From an uncultured Aquincola sp. (lineage in GTDB: Bacteria > Pseudomonadota > Gammaproteobacteria > Burkholderiales > Burkholderiaceae): 39,542 bases of DNA. The position numbers and the translations under genes are program-made. Shown here piece by piece: positions 14,879 through 23,380 of the stretch. Positions within the stretch are counted from its first letter, which is position 1. The number at the start of each line of letters is the position of its first letter. The stretch covers positions 1 to 39,542 of the forward strand of contig CAKZXL010000317.1 in NCBI GenBank assembly GCA_937883885.1. Reading direction: 5' to 3'. The notes under the pieces were generated by a model. That model did no database searches. It had not been told where the DNA came from and worked only from the letters and a program-made list of their open reading frames with translations.

Positions 14879-17800
14879 TTGCGGCACTCATCCGCTGGTC
14901 AGTCGCCAACCGGTTCCTCGTCCTCATCGCCACGGCGTTCTTGGTTGCTGCGGCGCTGTTCTCTGTCGCCAACACGCCAGTTGACGCTCTGCCGGACCTG
15001 TCGGACACACAGGTCATCGTGCGGACGACCTACGCGGGCAAACCGCCCCAGGTGGTCGAGGACCTGGTGACGTATCCGTTGACGACGACGATGCTGAGCG
15101 TGCCCGGTGCGAAGACGGTCCGCGGCTACTCGTTCTTCGGAGACTCCTTCGTCTACATCCTCTTCGATGACAAGACAGACCCCTACTGGGCCCGGTCGCG
15201 CGTCGTCGAGTACCTGAACCAAGTGCAGAGCAAGCTGCCCGCCGGCGCGACAGCAGCCTTGGGGCCGGACGCCACTGGCGTTGGCTGGGTCTACGAGTAC
15301 GCGCTGGTTGACCGGACCGGCAAGACCGACATCGGTCAGCTGCGTGCCCTCAACGACTGGTTCCTGAAGTTCGAGCTGAAGACCGTGCAGGACGTGGCGG
15401 AGGTCGCGAGCATTGGCGGCATGGTGCGCCAGTACCAGGTGGTGCTGGACCCCGACCGCATGCGGCAGTTGGGCGTCACGCAAGCCATGGTGATGGATGC
15501 GCTGCAGAAGGCAAATCAGTCCTCGGGCGGTTCGGTCGTTGAGATGGCCGAGACCGAATACATGGTGCGTTCCCGCGGCTTCTTGAAGTCGCTCGACGAC
15601 TTCCGCGGCATTCCCATCAGCGTCTCCGGCGCCACCCCAGTGCTGCTTCGAGACGTCGCCTTCGTTCAGGTCGGGCCAGAGATGCGTCGCGGCATCGCCG
15701 AGCTGGATGGTGAGGGTGAAGTGGCCGGGGGCGTTGTGGTGATGCGCTCGGGCAAGAACGCTCGGGCGACCATCGAGGGGGTCAAGGCCAAGCTCGAGCA
15801 ACTCAAGCCAAGCCTGCCGAAGGGCGTGGAGGTGGTCGACACCTACGACCGGTCCAAGCTCATCGACCGCTCCATCGACAACCTCAAGCTGAAGCTGACC
15901 GAGGAGTTCATCGCAGTGGCGGTCGTCTGCGCCATCTTCCTGTTCCACCTGCGCTCGGCGCTGGTCGCCGTCATTTCGTTGCCGATTGCCGTGGGCATCG
16001 CATTCATTGTGATGCGCTGGCAGGGGCTCAACGCCAACATCCTCAGCTTGGCGGGCATCGCCTTGGCGTGCGGCGCTGCACTTGATGGCGTGGTCGTGCT
16101 GCTGGAGGCTGCACACAAGCACATCGAAGGCTTCGAGCATGAGCACGGCCGCCTTCCAACGGTCGCAGAGCGCTGGCAGCTGGTCACCGACGCCTCGGTG
16201 GAGGTCGGGCCGGCGTTGTTCTTCTCGCTGCTGGTCATCACGCTTTCGTTCCTGCCGGTCTTCACGCTGGAGGCTCAGGAGGGGCGGCTGTTCTCGCCGC
16301 TCGCCTTCACCAAGACGTACACGATGGCGGCAGCCGCGGCGCTGTCGGTGACGTTGGTCCCGGTGCTGATGGGCCTGCTCGTGCGCGGCCGTATCCCTCG
16401 CGAGACGTCCAACCCGCTCAATCGGTTCCTGATGCGTGTTTACCGGCCGGCGTTGGAGGTCGTGTTGCGCTTCCCAAAGGCGACGCTGGCCATCGCCGGC
16501 TGTGTTCTGGCTCTGACGTTCATCCCACTGACTCGGGTTGGTGGCGAGTTCATGCCGCCGCTGGACGAGGGGGACCTGCTGTACATGCCGTCGGCACTCC
16601 CCGGGCTGTCGGTCTCCAAGGCGACGGAGCTGCTGCAGCAGACCGACCGTCTCATCAAGACGGTGCCGGAAGTCGACCGTGTCTTCGGCAAGGCCGGGCG
16701 GGCGGATAGCGCCACCGACCCTGCACCCCTGGAGATGTTCGAGACCACCATCCAGTTCAAGCCGCGCGACCAATGGCGTGCGGGGATGACACCTGACAAG
16801 CTCGTCGAGGAGTTGGACCGAGCCGTGAAGGTGCCCGGCTTGTCCAACATCTGGGTGCCGCCCATTCGCAACCGCATCGACATGCTGGCCACTGGCATCA
16901 AGAGCCCGGTGGGCATCAAGGTGGCGGGCTCGGACCTGGCAACTATCGACAAGCTTGCGACCCGCATCGAGTCGGTGGTCAAGAACGTCCCAGGCGTCTC
17001 ATCCGCGCTGGCGGAGCGCCTGACCGGTGGCCGCTACATTGACGTCGATGTCGACAGAGCCGCGGCTGCTCGCTATGGGATGTCCGTCACTGATGTGCAG
17101 GGTATCGTCGCCACCGCCATCGGCGGGGAGAACGTGGGCGAAGTGGTCAGCGGCCGAGAGAGGTTCCCCATCAACGTGCGGTACCCGCGAGAGGTACGTG
17201 ACTCGCTGGAGCGTTTGCGCACGCTGCCGTTCGTGACGGAGAAGGGCGCCCAGCTCCTGCTGCAGGACGTTGCCCAGGTTCGCATTGAGGAAGGTCCGCC
17301 GATGCTGCGCAGCGAGAACGCGCGACTTTCGGGCTGGGTCTACGTCGACGTCCGAGGCCGGGACCTGCGCTCGGTCGTCCAGGACATGCAGGCAGCGGTT
17401 TCCAAGGAAGTCGCAATGCCCGCTGGCTACGCCATCTCGTGGTCGGGTCAGTTCGAGTACCTGGAACGGGCCACCGAGCGGATGAAGGTCGTCATCCCTG
17501 CCACGCTTGCCGTCATCTTCGTGCTGCTCTACCTGCTGTTCCGCAACGCTACCGACGCTGTGCTGGTGATGGCGGCAGTACCGTTCTCACTGGTCGGCGG
17601 CTTCTGGCTGGTCTGGCTGCTCGGCCATTCGGTGTCGGTGGCAACGGCCGTGGGCTTCATTGCGCTGGCAGGGGTCGCCGCCGAGTTCGGCGTGGTGATG
17701 CTCGTCTACCTGGAGAACGCTCTGAAGCGTCGCCTGGCGGCCGGTGAGCCGGACAACGAAGAGACACTCCTGGCGGCCATCCGCGAGGGCGCAGTGCTTC

Positions 17801-18042
17801 GAGTGCGTCCGAAGGCGATGACCGTCGCTATCGTGCTTGCCGGCCTCATCCCGATGATGTGGGGCGAAGGCACCGGCTCCGAAATCATGGCGCGCATCGC
17901 GGCGCCGATGGTGGGCGGCATGGTCACGGCACCGCTCCTGTCGATGCTGGTGGTTCCGGCCGCCTGGTATTTGCTGCACCGCGGGCGAGCCAAGTCGACC
18001 AAGCCGGCGGCCGCGCGGCCTGCACTGGACGCCGGGCTTTGA
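14875..18042 (+). CDS. cusA: CusA-type heavy-metal RND pump
   Basis: This 1055-aa inner-membrane proton antiporter starts at GTG 14875, overlapping the cusB stop. It has twelve predicted helices in two halves with large periplasmic loops. The three Met of the copper relay are present (M571 in LLYMP, M621 in PLEMFETT, M670 in RIDMLATG), matching E. coli M573, M623 and M672. The proton-relay residues also align: D404 (GAALDGVVV), E937 (AAEFGVVM) and K980 (VRPKAM). These fix the substrate as Cu(I)/Ag(I), not Zn/Co/Cd. The TM4 motif is less usual than the common GAMVDAAIV form. It closes the rightward copper run. Confidence 0.95.
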   Translation: MIAALIRWSVANRFLVLIATAFLVAAALFSVANTPVDALPDLSDTQVIVRTTYAGKPPQVVEDLVTYPLTTTMLSVPGAKTVRGYSFFGDSFVYILFDDKTDPYWARSRVVEYLNQVQSKLPAGATAALGPDATGVGWVYEYALVDRTGKTDIGQLRALNDWFLKFELKTVQDVAEVASIGGMVRQYQVVLDPDRMRQLGVTQAMVMDALQKANQSSGGSVVEMAETEYMVRSRGFLKSLDDFRGIPISVSGATPVLLRDVAFVQVGPEMRRGIAELDGEGEVAGGVVVMRSGKNARATIEGVKAKLEQLKPSLPKGVEVVDTYDRSKLIDRSIDNLKLKLTEEFIAVAVVCAIFLFHLRSALVAVISLPIAVGIAFIVMRWQGLNANILSLAGIALACGAALDGVVVLLEAAHKHIEGFEHEHGRLPTVAERWQLVTDASVEVGPALFFSLLVITLSFLPVFTLEAQEGRLFSPLAFTKTYTMAAAAALSVTLVPVLMGLLVRGRIPRETSNPLNRFLMRVYRPALEVVLRFPKATLAIAGCVLALTFIPLTRVGGEFMPPLDEGDLLYMPSALPGLSVSKATELLQQTDRLIKTVPEVDRVFGKAGRADSATDPAPLEMFETTIQFKPRDQWRAGMTPDKLVEELDRAVKVPGLSNIWVPPIRNRIDMLATGIKSPVGIKVAGSDLATIDKLATRIESVVKNVPGVSSALAERLTGGRYIDVDVDRAAAARYGMSVTDVQGIVATAIGGENVGEVVSGRERFPINVRYPREVRDSLERLRTLPFVTEKGAQLLLQDVAQVRIEEGPPMLRSENARLSGWVYVDVRGRDLRSVVQDMQAAVSKEVAMPAGYAISWSGQFEYLERATERMKVVIPATLAVIFVLLYLLFRNATDAVLVMAAVPFSLVGGFWLVWLLGHSVSVATAVGFIALAGVAAEFGVVMLVYLENALKRRLAAGEPDNEETLLAAIREGAVLRVRPKAMTVAIVLAGLIPMMWGEGTGSEIMARIAAPMVGGMVTAPLLSMLVVPAAWYLLHRGRAKSTKPAAARPALDAGL

Positions 18043-18081
18043 CCCCGAATCTGAGCTGCGGAAGCGTGCCATCCCGGCCAG

Positions 18082-18100
18082 GGCTTCCTCTGGCGAAGCC
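18082..18100 (+). terminator. Weak hairpin after cusA
   Basis: A 6-bp stem (GGCTTC/GAAGCC) with a seven-base loop lies 40 bp past the cusA stop. No T-tract follows, so it is only a candidate end for the copper run. The rest of 18043-18192 shows a short direct repeat (ACAGGCT twice, near 18152-18168) and nothing else I can support. Confidence 0.25.
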
Positions 18101-18192
18101 TGTGGCGTTGCAAGCCTCGCAGATTGCGGGGTAGATACGCCCACCAATAAACAGGCTAAACAGGCTGCGCGCTAGACGCTTTCGAAGGCCAA

Positions 18193-18236
18193 GTCTTCAG
18201 TCCTGAAGACCGCCGCAGAGACCGTCACAAGATAAT
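18193..18236 (+). promoter_or_regulatory. Palindrome and -10-like box directly upstream of the PIN gene
   Basis: GTCTTCAG-TC-CTGAAGAC (18193-18210) is a perfect 8+2+8 palindrome. GATAAT (18231-18236) follows and lies only five bases before ATG 18242, with no Shine-Dalgarno sequence between. If GATAAT is the -10, the transcript would begin at or next to the start codon (leaderless), and the palindrome would cover the -35 region as an operator. Which protein binds is unknown. Confidence 0.5.
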
Positions 18237-18241
18237 GCAGC

Positions 18242-18865
18242 ATGCCCGCCAAGCCGACCATCGTCGTCGTTGACACCAACTGCTTCATTCGCCTGCTGTT
18301 CTCGCCGTTGCGCCCGGTGCTGGGCGCAACGTTCGGGGGCTATCTGCTCATGACGTTGGCTGACTTGGTCGGGGAATGCGGCCCGGGCACGGAAGTGGCC
18401 GAGCGCCACCCATGGCTGCTGGAGCCAGACGTGCAGGCAGAGCTCCAGAAGAACTGCCTGAAACTGCGCGAGCCGAAGAAGACCGACATGGCCAATCTCG
18501 CCAAGCAGTTCCGCTCCAACGGCAACTCGCGTCTTCGCAAACACTGCGAGGCGAAGAAGCTCAAGAAAATCCGAGAGCTGTCACGCGCCGACGTCAACGC
18601 TCTCGCCGCGGCCCAGGTGCTTGGCGGGCCACTGGCCACCGACGAATGGCCACTGACCATGGTGGCGAACGAGCAGTCGGACGTCCCGCTGGTGCTGACG
18701 AGCGTAGCCATCGTCCACCTCATCGAGAAGGACGGGAAGATTTCGCGGGAGCAACGCATCGAGGTCGTTGCCAACTGGGTCAAGCACGGCGAGAAGCTGC
18801 CCGACGACTGGCGGGACCAGTACAAGGCCCTCTTCGGCGAAGAGCCGCCTGACGGTCAGACCTGA
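18242..18865 (+). CDS. PIN-domain protein (putative RNase)
   Basis: This 207-aa protein has a PIN-like fold. The first acidic residue lies in IVVVDTNCFIRLLF (D11), and later acidic residues are in SRADVNALAAAQ (D117) and LATDEWPLTMVA (D134). The middle is basic and helical (REPKKTDMANLAKQF, KHCEAKKLKKIREL). PIN proteins are metal-dependent RNases, often the toxin of a toxin-antitoxin pair. Its 3' end overlaps the convergent XRE/ImmA gene by ten bases, so the two are physically linked. No classic VapB antitoxin lies beside it. Whether the XRE/ImmA protein is its partner is inference. Confidence 0.72.
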   Translation: MPAKPTIVVVDTNCFIRLLFSPLRPVLGATFGGYLLMTLADLVGECGPGTEVAERHPWLLEPDVQAELQKNCLKLREPKKTDMANLAKQFRSNGNSRLRKHCEAKKLKKIRELSRADVNALAAAQVLGGPLATDEWPLTMVANEQSDVPLVLTSVAIVHLIEKDGKISREQRIEVVANWVKHGEKLPDDWRDQYKALFGEEPPDGQT

Positions 18866-19986
18866 AGCTCTTGCAGCGCGTGCGACATCTGCACCGCGTC
18901 GCCGAGCTTCAAGTTCAGAGCAGCTGCCACGAACGAAGGCGAACGGCCGCCCTCATCGTGCTGCCAGCGCGCGAGCGCACGGAACACTGGCGTGCCGAAC
19001 ACCTGCTCGCCCTTGACCACCAGGTCCTTCATCGAAGGCTTGGTGGTACCAAAGAGCTCGTCGCTGGCCGTACGCGCGGTCTTCCCATCCATCTTCCACT
19101 TCGCGTAGAAGCCAGCGGTGGCCAAGCCCGTCTTCCCTTGGCCAGAAGCCTCTGCCGCCTTGTCGATGGCTCGAACCACCGTCACGACCGAGATGCCGTA
19201 CGTGCCGGCGTACCAAGCCACTAGCTCCGTCGGCTTGGCAGCCGCGCGGATGTCTTCGAGAGCCTTCTTGGCAAGTTCCTGCGGGAACAGCAGCGTCTGA
19301 GCGAAGAGCTCGGCGAACTTCTCGCCTTCGTCGCCAGTCAGCGTGTGCAGCGTCAGGCAGTGGCCGAACTCGTGCGCCAACCAGTAGCTGAGGTCGTCCA
19401 GGCGGCAGCCGACATTGAACAGCACCCACGAAGCCTTGCTGTCCGGCAGGTACACGCTCATCGCGTTCTCATGGCCCACCTTGTCGCCGCCCCAATAGAC
19501 GGGCACGAGCACGGCACCGAAGTCCTTCAGGAGCTGCAACAGGTGACCGTGCGTCACCGCCTCGGTCGGGCCCACACCTAACTGGGCTCGAACAGCCTTG
19601 GCGATGTCTTCGACGTAACCTTCGTCGACCTTCGGACCCACGAGATGCCGCGGGGCGAAGAGCGGGCCCATGAAGGGCAGCAGTTGACGCAGATGCCGCC
19701 CAACGTCCTCACCAGCCTCCTGCGCCTCGACCGTCGGCGGACGGTTGTTGCGCATGCGGAAAGCCACGACGGGCTCCGGCGGCTCGGTCGGGTCGGGGAC
19801 GAAGAGCTGCTCAACGGCCAGCTTCAGCGTCGCAGCCAGGGCTGCAAGCTTGCTCGGGCGGGGAATCGACTCACCGTTCAGCCAGTTGGAGACGGCCTCC
19901 TTGCTGACGTCGCAAGCTTCAGCCAGCGCGGTGCCGGTGAGCCCCAGCCGGGACATGGCCGACTTGATGAGTTCTACGTTGAGCAT
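18856..19986 (-). CDS. XRE-family regulator fused to ImmA/IrrE-type metallopeptidase
   Basis: This 376-aa protein has an N-terminal XRE HTH (about 4-60: LAEACDVSKEAVSNWLNG) and a C-terminal ImmA/IrrE peptidase with HEFGH (205-209) and a downstream Glu ligand (FAELFAQ, E226). Proteins of this COG2856 type release gene repression by cleaving a repressor, or act as antitoxin-like controllers. Its start faces the CD-NTase operon, with tandem GTCAAGTT repeats between them. No good ribosome site is seen before ATG 19986. It could control the CD-NTase operon, the PIN gene, or both. Confidence 0.87.
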   Translation of the reverse strand: MLNVELIKSAMSRLGLTGTALAEACDVSKEAVSNWLNGESIPRPSKLAALAATLKLAVEQLFVPDPTEPPEPVVAFRMRNNRPPTVEAQEAGEDVGRHLRQLLPFMGPLFAPRHLVGPKVDEGYVEDIAKAVRAQLGVGPTEAVTHGHLLQLLKDFGAVLVPVYWGGDKVGHENAMSVYLPDSKASWVLFNVGCRLDDLSYWLAHEFGHCLTLHTLTGDEGEKFAELFAQTLLFPQELAKKALEDIRAAAKPTELVAWYAGTYGISVVTVVRAIDKAAEASGQGKTGLATAGFYAKWKMDGKTARTASDELFGTTKPSMKDLVVKGEQVFGTPVFRALARWQHDEGGRSPSFVAAALNLKLGDAVQMSHALQELQV

Positions 19987-20010
19987 TGGATGGTGGAGTG
20001 TGCCAGGGAA

Positions 20011-20051
20011 GTCAAGTTAGGTCAAGTTGCAGACCCAACAAGAGGTATAGT
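20011..20051 (+). promoter_or_regulatory. Tandem 8-bp repeats and -10 box between XRE/ImmA and CD-NTase
   Basis: GTCAAGTT occurs at 20011-20018 and 20021-20028, one helical turn apart. TATAGT at 20046-20051 is a good -10 for the rightward operon, and its -35 position falls on the second repeat, which itself is not a -35 consensus. On the opposite strand the repeats read AACTTGAC, containing TTGAC for the leftward XRE gene. This fits an operator for the XRE protein that covers both promoters. Confidence 0.55.
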
Positions 20052-20134
20052 GCACGCGCATTTAAACGACGGGCCAGGGAGCGCTCGCGCCGCATGCGGT
20101 ACGGGCGGACAAGGGTGCTGAGGAGGAGGGCAGG

Positions 20135-21013
20135 ATGGGTGTTGGAGACTGGTTCCAGACCTTCTGCGGGAACATCCGCATCGGTCCGGACAAGCGTGGG
20201 TCGATTGCCTACCGAACAGGTCGCATCGTCGGCCAGCTGAATGCCGACCTGCGAAACCTGGACTCTAAGACCAGCTACCGCTTCTACGTCGGCTCGTACG
20301 GCCGTTCCACAGCAATCCCGAGCGTAAGCGACGTCGACTTGCTGTACGAGCTGCCCGCCGCGCTGTACGAGCGTTTCGACAAGTACCAAGGGAACGGGCA
20401 GTCGGCACTCCTGGCGCTCGTCCGCAGCTCCATCCAGAACACGTACCCAACGACCAAGATTGGTGGGGACGGCCAGGTCGTCGTTATCGCATTCGATGAT
20501 GGCGTGACGTTCGAGGTGCTTCCGGCCTTTCTCAACAAGGCTGACGGATACACGTTCGCCGACACCAACAACGGCGGCTCGTGGCGAGCCTGCAAGCCCA
20601 AGCAAGAGATGACGGCCTTCAGCACGCGCAACACCGCGTGCAACGGAAACCTCGCGGAACTGGCGCGTATGGCTCGCGCATGGCGCGACCAGAACAATGT
20701 CTCCATGAGCGGCATGCTCATAGACACCTTGGCCTATCAGTTCATCGACGGCTGGGCCTACAAGGACAAGTCTTACGTGTACTACGACTGGATGACCAGG
20801 GACTTCTTTGCGTTCCTGGCGGGCCAGGACTCCGGCAAGACCTACTGGACAGCCCCTGGGAGTGGCTCGTGGGTGTATGGCAGCGGCTTCCAGTACAAGG
20901 CCCGCCAAGCCGAGCTCCGCACCAAAGAGGCCATCGACAACCAGCAGCACAACTACGACTACACGGCCAAACAACTCTACCGAGGACTCTATGGCAGCGC
21001 CTTCCCCAGCTAG
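20135..21013 (+). CDS. CD-NTase (SMODS-type nucleotidyltransferase, CBASS cyclase)
   Basis: This 292-aa enzyme has the CD-NTase core: GSYGRST (53-59) and DVD (66-68) form the metal-binding pair, and GVTFEVLPAF gives the third acid as Glu127 instead of the usual Asp. Enzymes of this class make cyclic di- or trinucleotides on phage infection in CBASS defence. A very strong ribosome site (GAGGAGG) precedes ATG 20135. The gene overlaps the SLATT gene by 23 bases, so expression is coupled. I cannot name the clade or product nucleotide by eye. Confidence 0.9.
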   Translation: MGVGDWFQTFCGNIRIGPDKRGSIAYRTGRIVGQLNADLRNLDSKTSYRFYVGSYGRSTAIPSVSDVDLLYELPAALYERFDKYQGNGQSALLALVRSSIQNTYPTTKIGGDGQVVVIAFDDGVTFEVLPAFLNKADGYTFADTNNGGSWRACKPKQEMTAFSTRNTACNGNLAELARMARAWRDQNNVSMSGMLIDTLAYQFIDGWAYKDKSYVYYDWMTRDFFAFLAGQDSGKTYWTAPGSGSWVYGSGFQYKARQAELRTKEAIDNQQHNYDYTAKQLYRGLYGSAFPS

Positions 21014-21575
21014 TCAGACGCCAACCAGCGCCCTGGAGGGCCAGCTGCGCGAGATGTACGGGCGAGCGGCGTACACGCACAAGACCCATCAGAAGATGGC
21101 CGACAACTACGTGGCCCGCTACAAGCGCATCAAGCTGGCTGAAATCGTGTTGTCGGCAGCAACGGCCAGCAGCCTCCTGATTGCCATCTTCGGCGACAAG
21201 CCGATTGGCACCATCATCGGTGCGGTCCTGTCGGCCATCCTGCTCGGCTTCACGCTCTACTTCAAGGAGGCGTCGCTTGGCGAACAAGGCCAGATGCATA
21301 CCGAGGTGGGCGCGAAGCTCTGGGGCGCACGCGAGGCGCTGCTCAGCCTGTTGGTTGACCTGCAGGATGGCCGGGCGCTCGACGAGGTTCGGCAAGAACG
21401 CGACCGGCTGAATGCGATGCTGGAAGACATCTACAAGGCTGCGCCTCGCACCAATGCCAAGGCCTACGCTGCAGCGCAGAAGGCCCTCAAGGAGGCGGAG
21501 GAGCTCTTCTTCACCGACGAGGAGCTGAACAAGATGCTGCCCAAGCAGCTGCGCACTCCGGCCAAGCAACCGTAG
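20991..21575 (+). CDS. SLATT-domain two-TM effector
   Basis: This 194-aa protein has a cytosolic N-terminal helix (about 14-46), two transmembrane helices (about 48-67 and 70-91, joined by GDKP), and a long helical C-terminus. This is the SLATT layout (SMODS/SLOG-associated two-TM effector). SLATT proteins are predicted to form membrane pores or disrupt the membrane when the paired nucleotide signal is made. Its ATG lies inside the CD-NTase gene behind GAGG, which fits a dedicated effector of that enzyme. It ends in TAG, 24 bp before the next gene. Confidence 0.87.
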   Translation: MAAPSPASQTPTSALEGQLREMYGRAAYTHKTHQKMADNYVARYKRIKLAEIVLSAATASSLLIAIFGDKPIGTIIGAVLSAILLGFTLYFKEASLGEQGQMHTEVGAKLWGAREALLSLLVDLQDGRALDEVRQERDRLNAMLEDIYKAAPRTNAKAYAAAQKALKEAEELFFTDEELNKMLPKQLRTPAKQP

Positions 21576-21599
21576 CGCTCTTGCGAAGGAGGGTCCGTC

Positions 21600-22928
21600 A
21601 TGGCCAAACCAATCAGTCGCTTTTTCAGCGACCTGGGGCTTCCACTCAAGAACATCCGGTGGTCCTGGGGCGCCGCAGCAGGGTCGACGCTGTTGCTTCG
21701 CACGTGGTCCGATGAATTCACGCGCCACGAGGGCGTGCGGCGGGTCACGGTGCTGCGGGACCCGGCGGGCTACCGTGCCGGAGACTCATACGGGCTCGAC
21801 GAGCGCTATCGGCAACTGGAGGCAGTGTGGGCTGGCGGGGTTGCCGCGTACACCGTGATGGCCACGGTCAAAGACCCCTTGGTGCGTCCTCGAGAAATCA
21901 AGGAGTTCCGGGACGACGGCGTGTTCTGCATCGACCGCCTGGAAATGCGGCCGGATGGCAAGCTGACCGCGGTGCTCGGTGACCTCGTGCCTCTGCGCGA
22001 GCTGGCAGGTCACGCGCAAACGTTCGGGACCGCAGCCGGAGAGGGTCCGTTTCCGGCTGACGTCTCCATGAAGACCGGCGTCTCGACGGATGCGTTCCAA
22101 CTCAAGATTCCGGCAATGCGGACGCTGTTCGAGCAGGTGTGCCGCTCCAAAGGCACTCTGACGTACACCGAGGTGATGGAGCGCTTCGGATTGACGTTCT
22201 ACCCACTCACCAGTGCCCTTGGTCGGCTCGGCCACGACTGCAAGCGAGAGGGCGAGCCCATCATCACAGCCATCGTCGTCGACGCAAAGACGGGCCGATG
22301 CTCGGACGGCATCCTCAAGGAGTTCGGCGTCTTCGACGATGAAGGTGAGCGGCAGAAGTGCTACGCCTTCTGGAGCGGTGACCACGGTACAGCCTCAGTG
22401 GCACCTGCTGCCGTTGCGGCGGCAGCGACGGCCCCTGAGCCGCCCCAACCGTCCGAGTCGACTGACGACCTGGAGCAACGAGCAGCCCGCTTTGCCCAAG
22501 TCGAGGTGCGGACCCAGCAGGCTGCCTTTCGCCTGGCAGTGTTCAGGGCGTGCGAAGGACGGTGTGTCGTCACTGGCTGCGACGTACCCGAGGCGCTGGA
22601 GACGGCCCACTTGAGCGGTCGAGACTGGCGTGCCGGCCAGAACACTGCAGAAGACGGCATCCTGCTTCGCAGAGACCTTCACACGTTGTACGACAGTGGG
22701 CTGCTCGCAATAGGCGAGGGCGGTGAGGTCGAGTTTGCCTCTCGCGTTCGCGAGCACTACGGCCAGTGGCACGGTGGTCAGGCGAAGGGGCCCCAGAAGT
22801 CAAGCGCGACGGGCGTCCCCTCGGAAACCCCAGAGGAGCATTGGCGCAGAGACAACTCGCAGGCCCTGGAAAGCTCGAACCGATTCGCCGAGAACGGCTT
22901 GCCTCTAGAGCGGCACAAAAACTTCTAG
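21600..22928 (+). CDS. HNH endonuclease-family protein with upstream unknown domain
   Basis: This 442-aa protein has three parts. Residues 1-140 form an unknown domain (FFSDLGLPLKNIRWSWGA, then LLLRTWSDEF). About 183-245 looks like a small DNA-binding module (LTYTEVMERFGL, ALGRLGHDCKREG). The C-terminal HNH_2-type nuclease (about 308-388) has CVVTGCDVPEALETAHL, DGILLRRDLHTLYDSGLLAI, with His337 and His361 as likely catalytic or metal residues. A perfect AGGAGG lies seven bases before ATG 21600. It follows the SLATT gene by 24 bp in one operon. It lacks a SAVED sensor, so it is not a standard CBASS nuclease effector. Confidence 0.82.
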   Translation: MAKPISRFFSDLGLPLKNIRWSWGAAAGSTLLLRTWSDEFTRHEGVRRVTVLRDPAGYRAGDSYGLDERYRQLEAVWAGGVAAYTVMATVKDPLVRPREIKEFRDDGVFCIDRLEMRPDGKLTAVLGDLVPLRELAGHAQTFGTAAGEGPFPADVSMKTGVSTDAFQLKIPAMRTLFEQVCRSKGTLTYTEVMERFGLTFYPLTSALGRLGHDCKREGEPIITAIVVDAKTGRCSDGILKEFGVFDDEGERQKCYAFWSGDHGTASVAPAAVAAAATAPEPPQPSESTDDLEQRAARFAQVEVRTQQAAFRLAVFRACEGRCVVTGCDVPEALETAHLSGRDWRAGQNTAEDGILLRRDLHTLYDSGLLAIGEGGEVEFASRVREHYGQWHGGQAKGPQKSSATGVPSETPEEHWRRDNSQALESSNRFAENGLPLERHKNF

Positions 22929-22989
22929 CTTGCCCTGCCGACCAGAGGCTCTGCATCCGGGGCGGCGTACGGTGCGCTTGCGATTGATG

Positions 22990-23005
22990 CTGTATGGGCA
23001 TACAG
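22990..23005 (+). promoter_or_regulatory. LexA (SOS) box
   Basis: CTGTATGGGCATACAG matches the proteobacterial SOS box CTGT-N8-ACAG, and is a perfect 7+2+7 palindrome. It lies 18 bp upstream of ATG 23024, with AGGAG between them, which is the usual position for repression of a downstream gene. Confidence 0.85.
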
Positions 23006-23023
23006 TACCGCACAGGAGCCGCC

Positions 23024-23107
23024 ATGACGACAGCCACCTACCGCCAGCTCTACCGCCCGAAGCCAGCCTTACCTGCTTGGCTGCGTCGCGTCTGGACCTG
23101 GTTTTGA
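23024..23107 (+). CDS. 27-aa peptide under LexA control
   Basis: This short open frame of 27 codons begins at ATG 23024 behind AGGAG (six to seven bases upstream), and directly after the LexA box. The peptide is basic and aromatic-rich, with YRQLYRPKP in the middle and LPAWLRRVWTWF at the C-terminus. It resembles no family I know. The size, SOS control and hydrophobic-basic end recall TisB-type SOS-induced membrane peptides, but this is analogy only. The box, ribosome site and ORF are seen; expression is not proven. Confidence 0.65.
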   Translation: MTTATYRQLYRPKPALPAWLRRVWTWF

Positions 23108-23128
23108 CCGCCCCCGCCACCCCCCTGA

Positions 23129-23156
23129 CGTAGACCCGACCCATGGCCGGTCTACG
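23129..23156. repeat. Inverted repeat between the SOS peptide and the 71-aa gene
   Basis: CGTAGACC (23129-23136) and GGTCTACG (23149-23156) form a perfect 8-bp stem with a 12-base loop. It begins 21 bp after the peptide stop and ends nine bases before ATG 23165. No T-tract follows, so it may act as an RNA hairpin limiting downstream expression, or as a protein site. Confidence 0.5.
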
Positions 23157-23164
23157 GACCTGCC

Positions 23165-23380
23165 ATGAACGCGCCACTGCTTCCAGAAGTCCTCACCCGT
23201 CTCGAACCGAGCCCCCAAGCCGAACTGCAGCTGGCTGCGGAGGGGGTGTTGCGCTACGTGTGGGAGAGCAAGTTCGGGCCGATGCTCATCGAGGTCCGAA
23301 ATGGCTACACGTACGTCAACGGCCAGCTGGTCGAGCAGGTCGACCGAGACCCGCCGCCTGGGGACCGCCATGAACGATGA
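23165..23380 (+). CDS. 71-aa protein of unknown function
   Basis: This 71-aa protein shows a helical start (LPEVLTRLEPSPQAELQLAAEGVLRYVWESKFG) split here as LPEVLTRLE and AELQLAAEGVLRYVW, then a beta-like segment GPMLIEVRNGYTYVNGQLVEQV. The stop overlaps the start of the DUF433 gene (23370), as in paired small genes of toxin-antitoxin type. I recognise no family. It may be the partner of the DUF433 protein. Confidence 0.5.
   Translation: MNAPLLPEVLTRLEPSPQAELQLAAEGVLRYVWESKFGPMLIEVRNGYTYVNGQLVEQVDRDPPPGDRHER

Noticed and set aside
14899..16773. Long leftward open frame opposite cusA
   Set aside because: cusA carries all its key residues in the same stretch; the opposite frame is a high-GC artefact.
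21600..22928. HNH protein as a standard CBASS effector (Cap5 type)
   Set aside because: Cap5 proteins carry a SAVED sensor; none is visible here, so that label is not justified.
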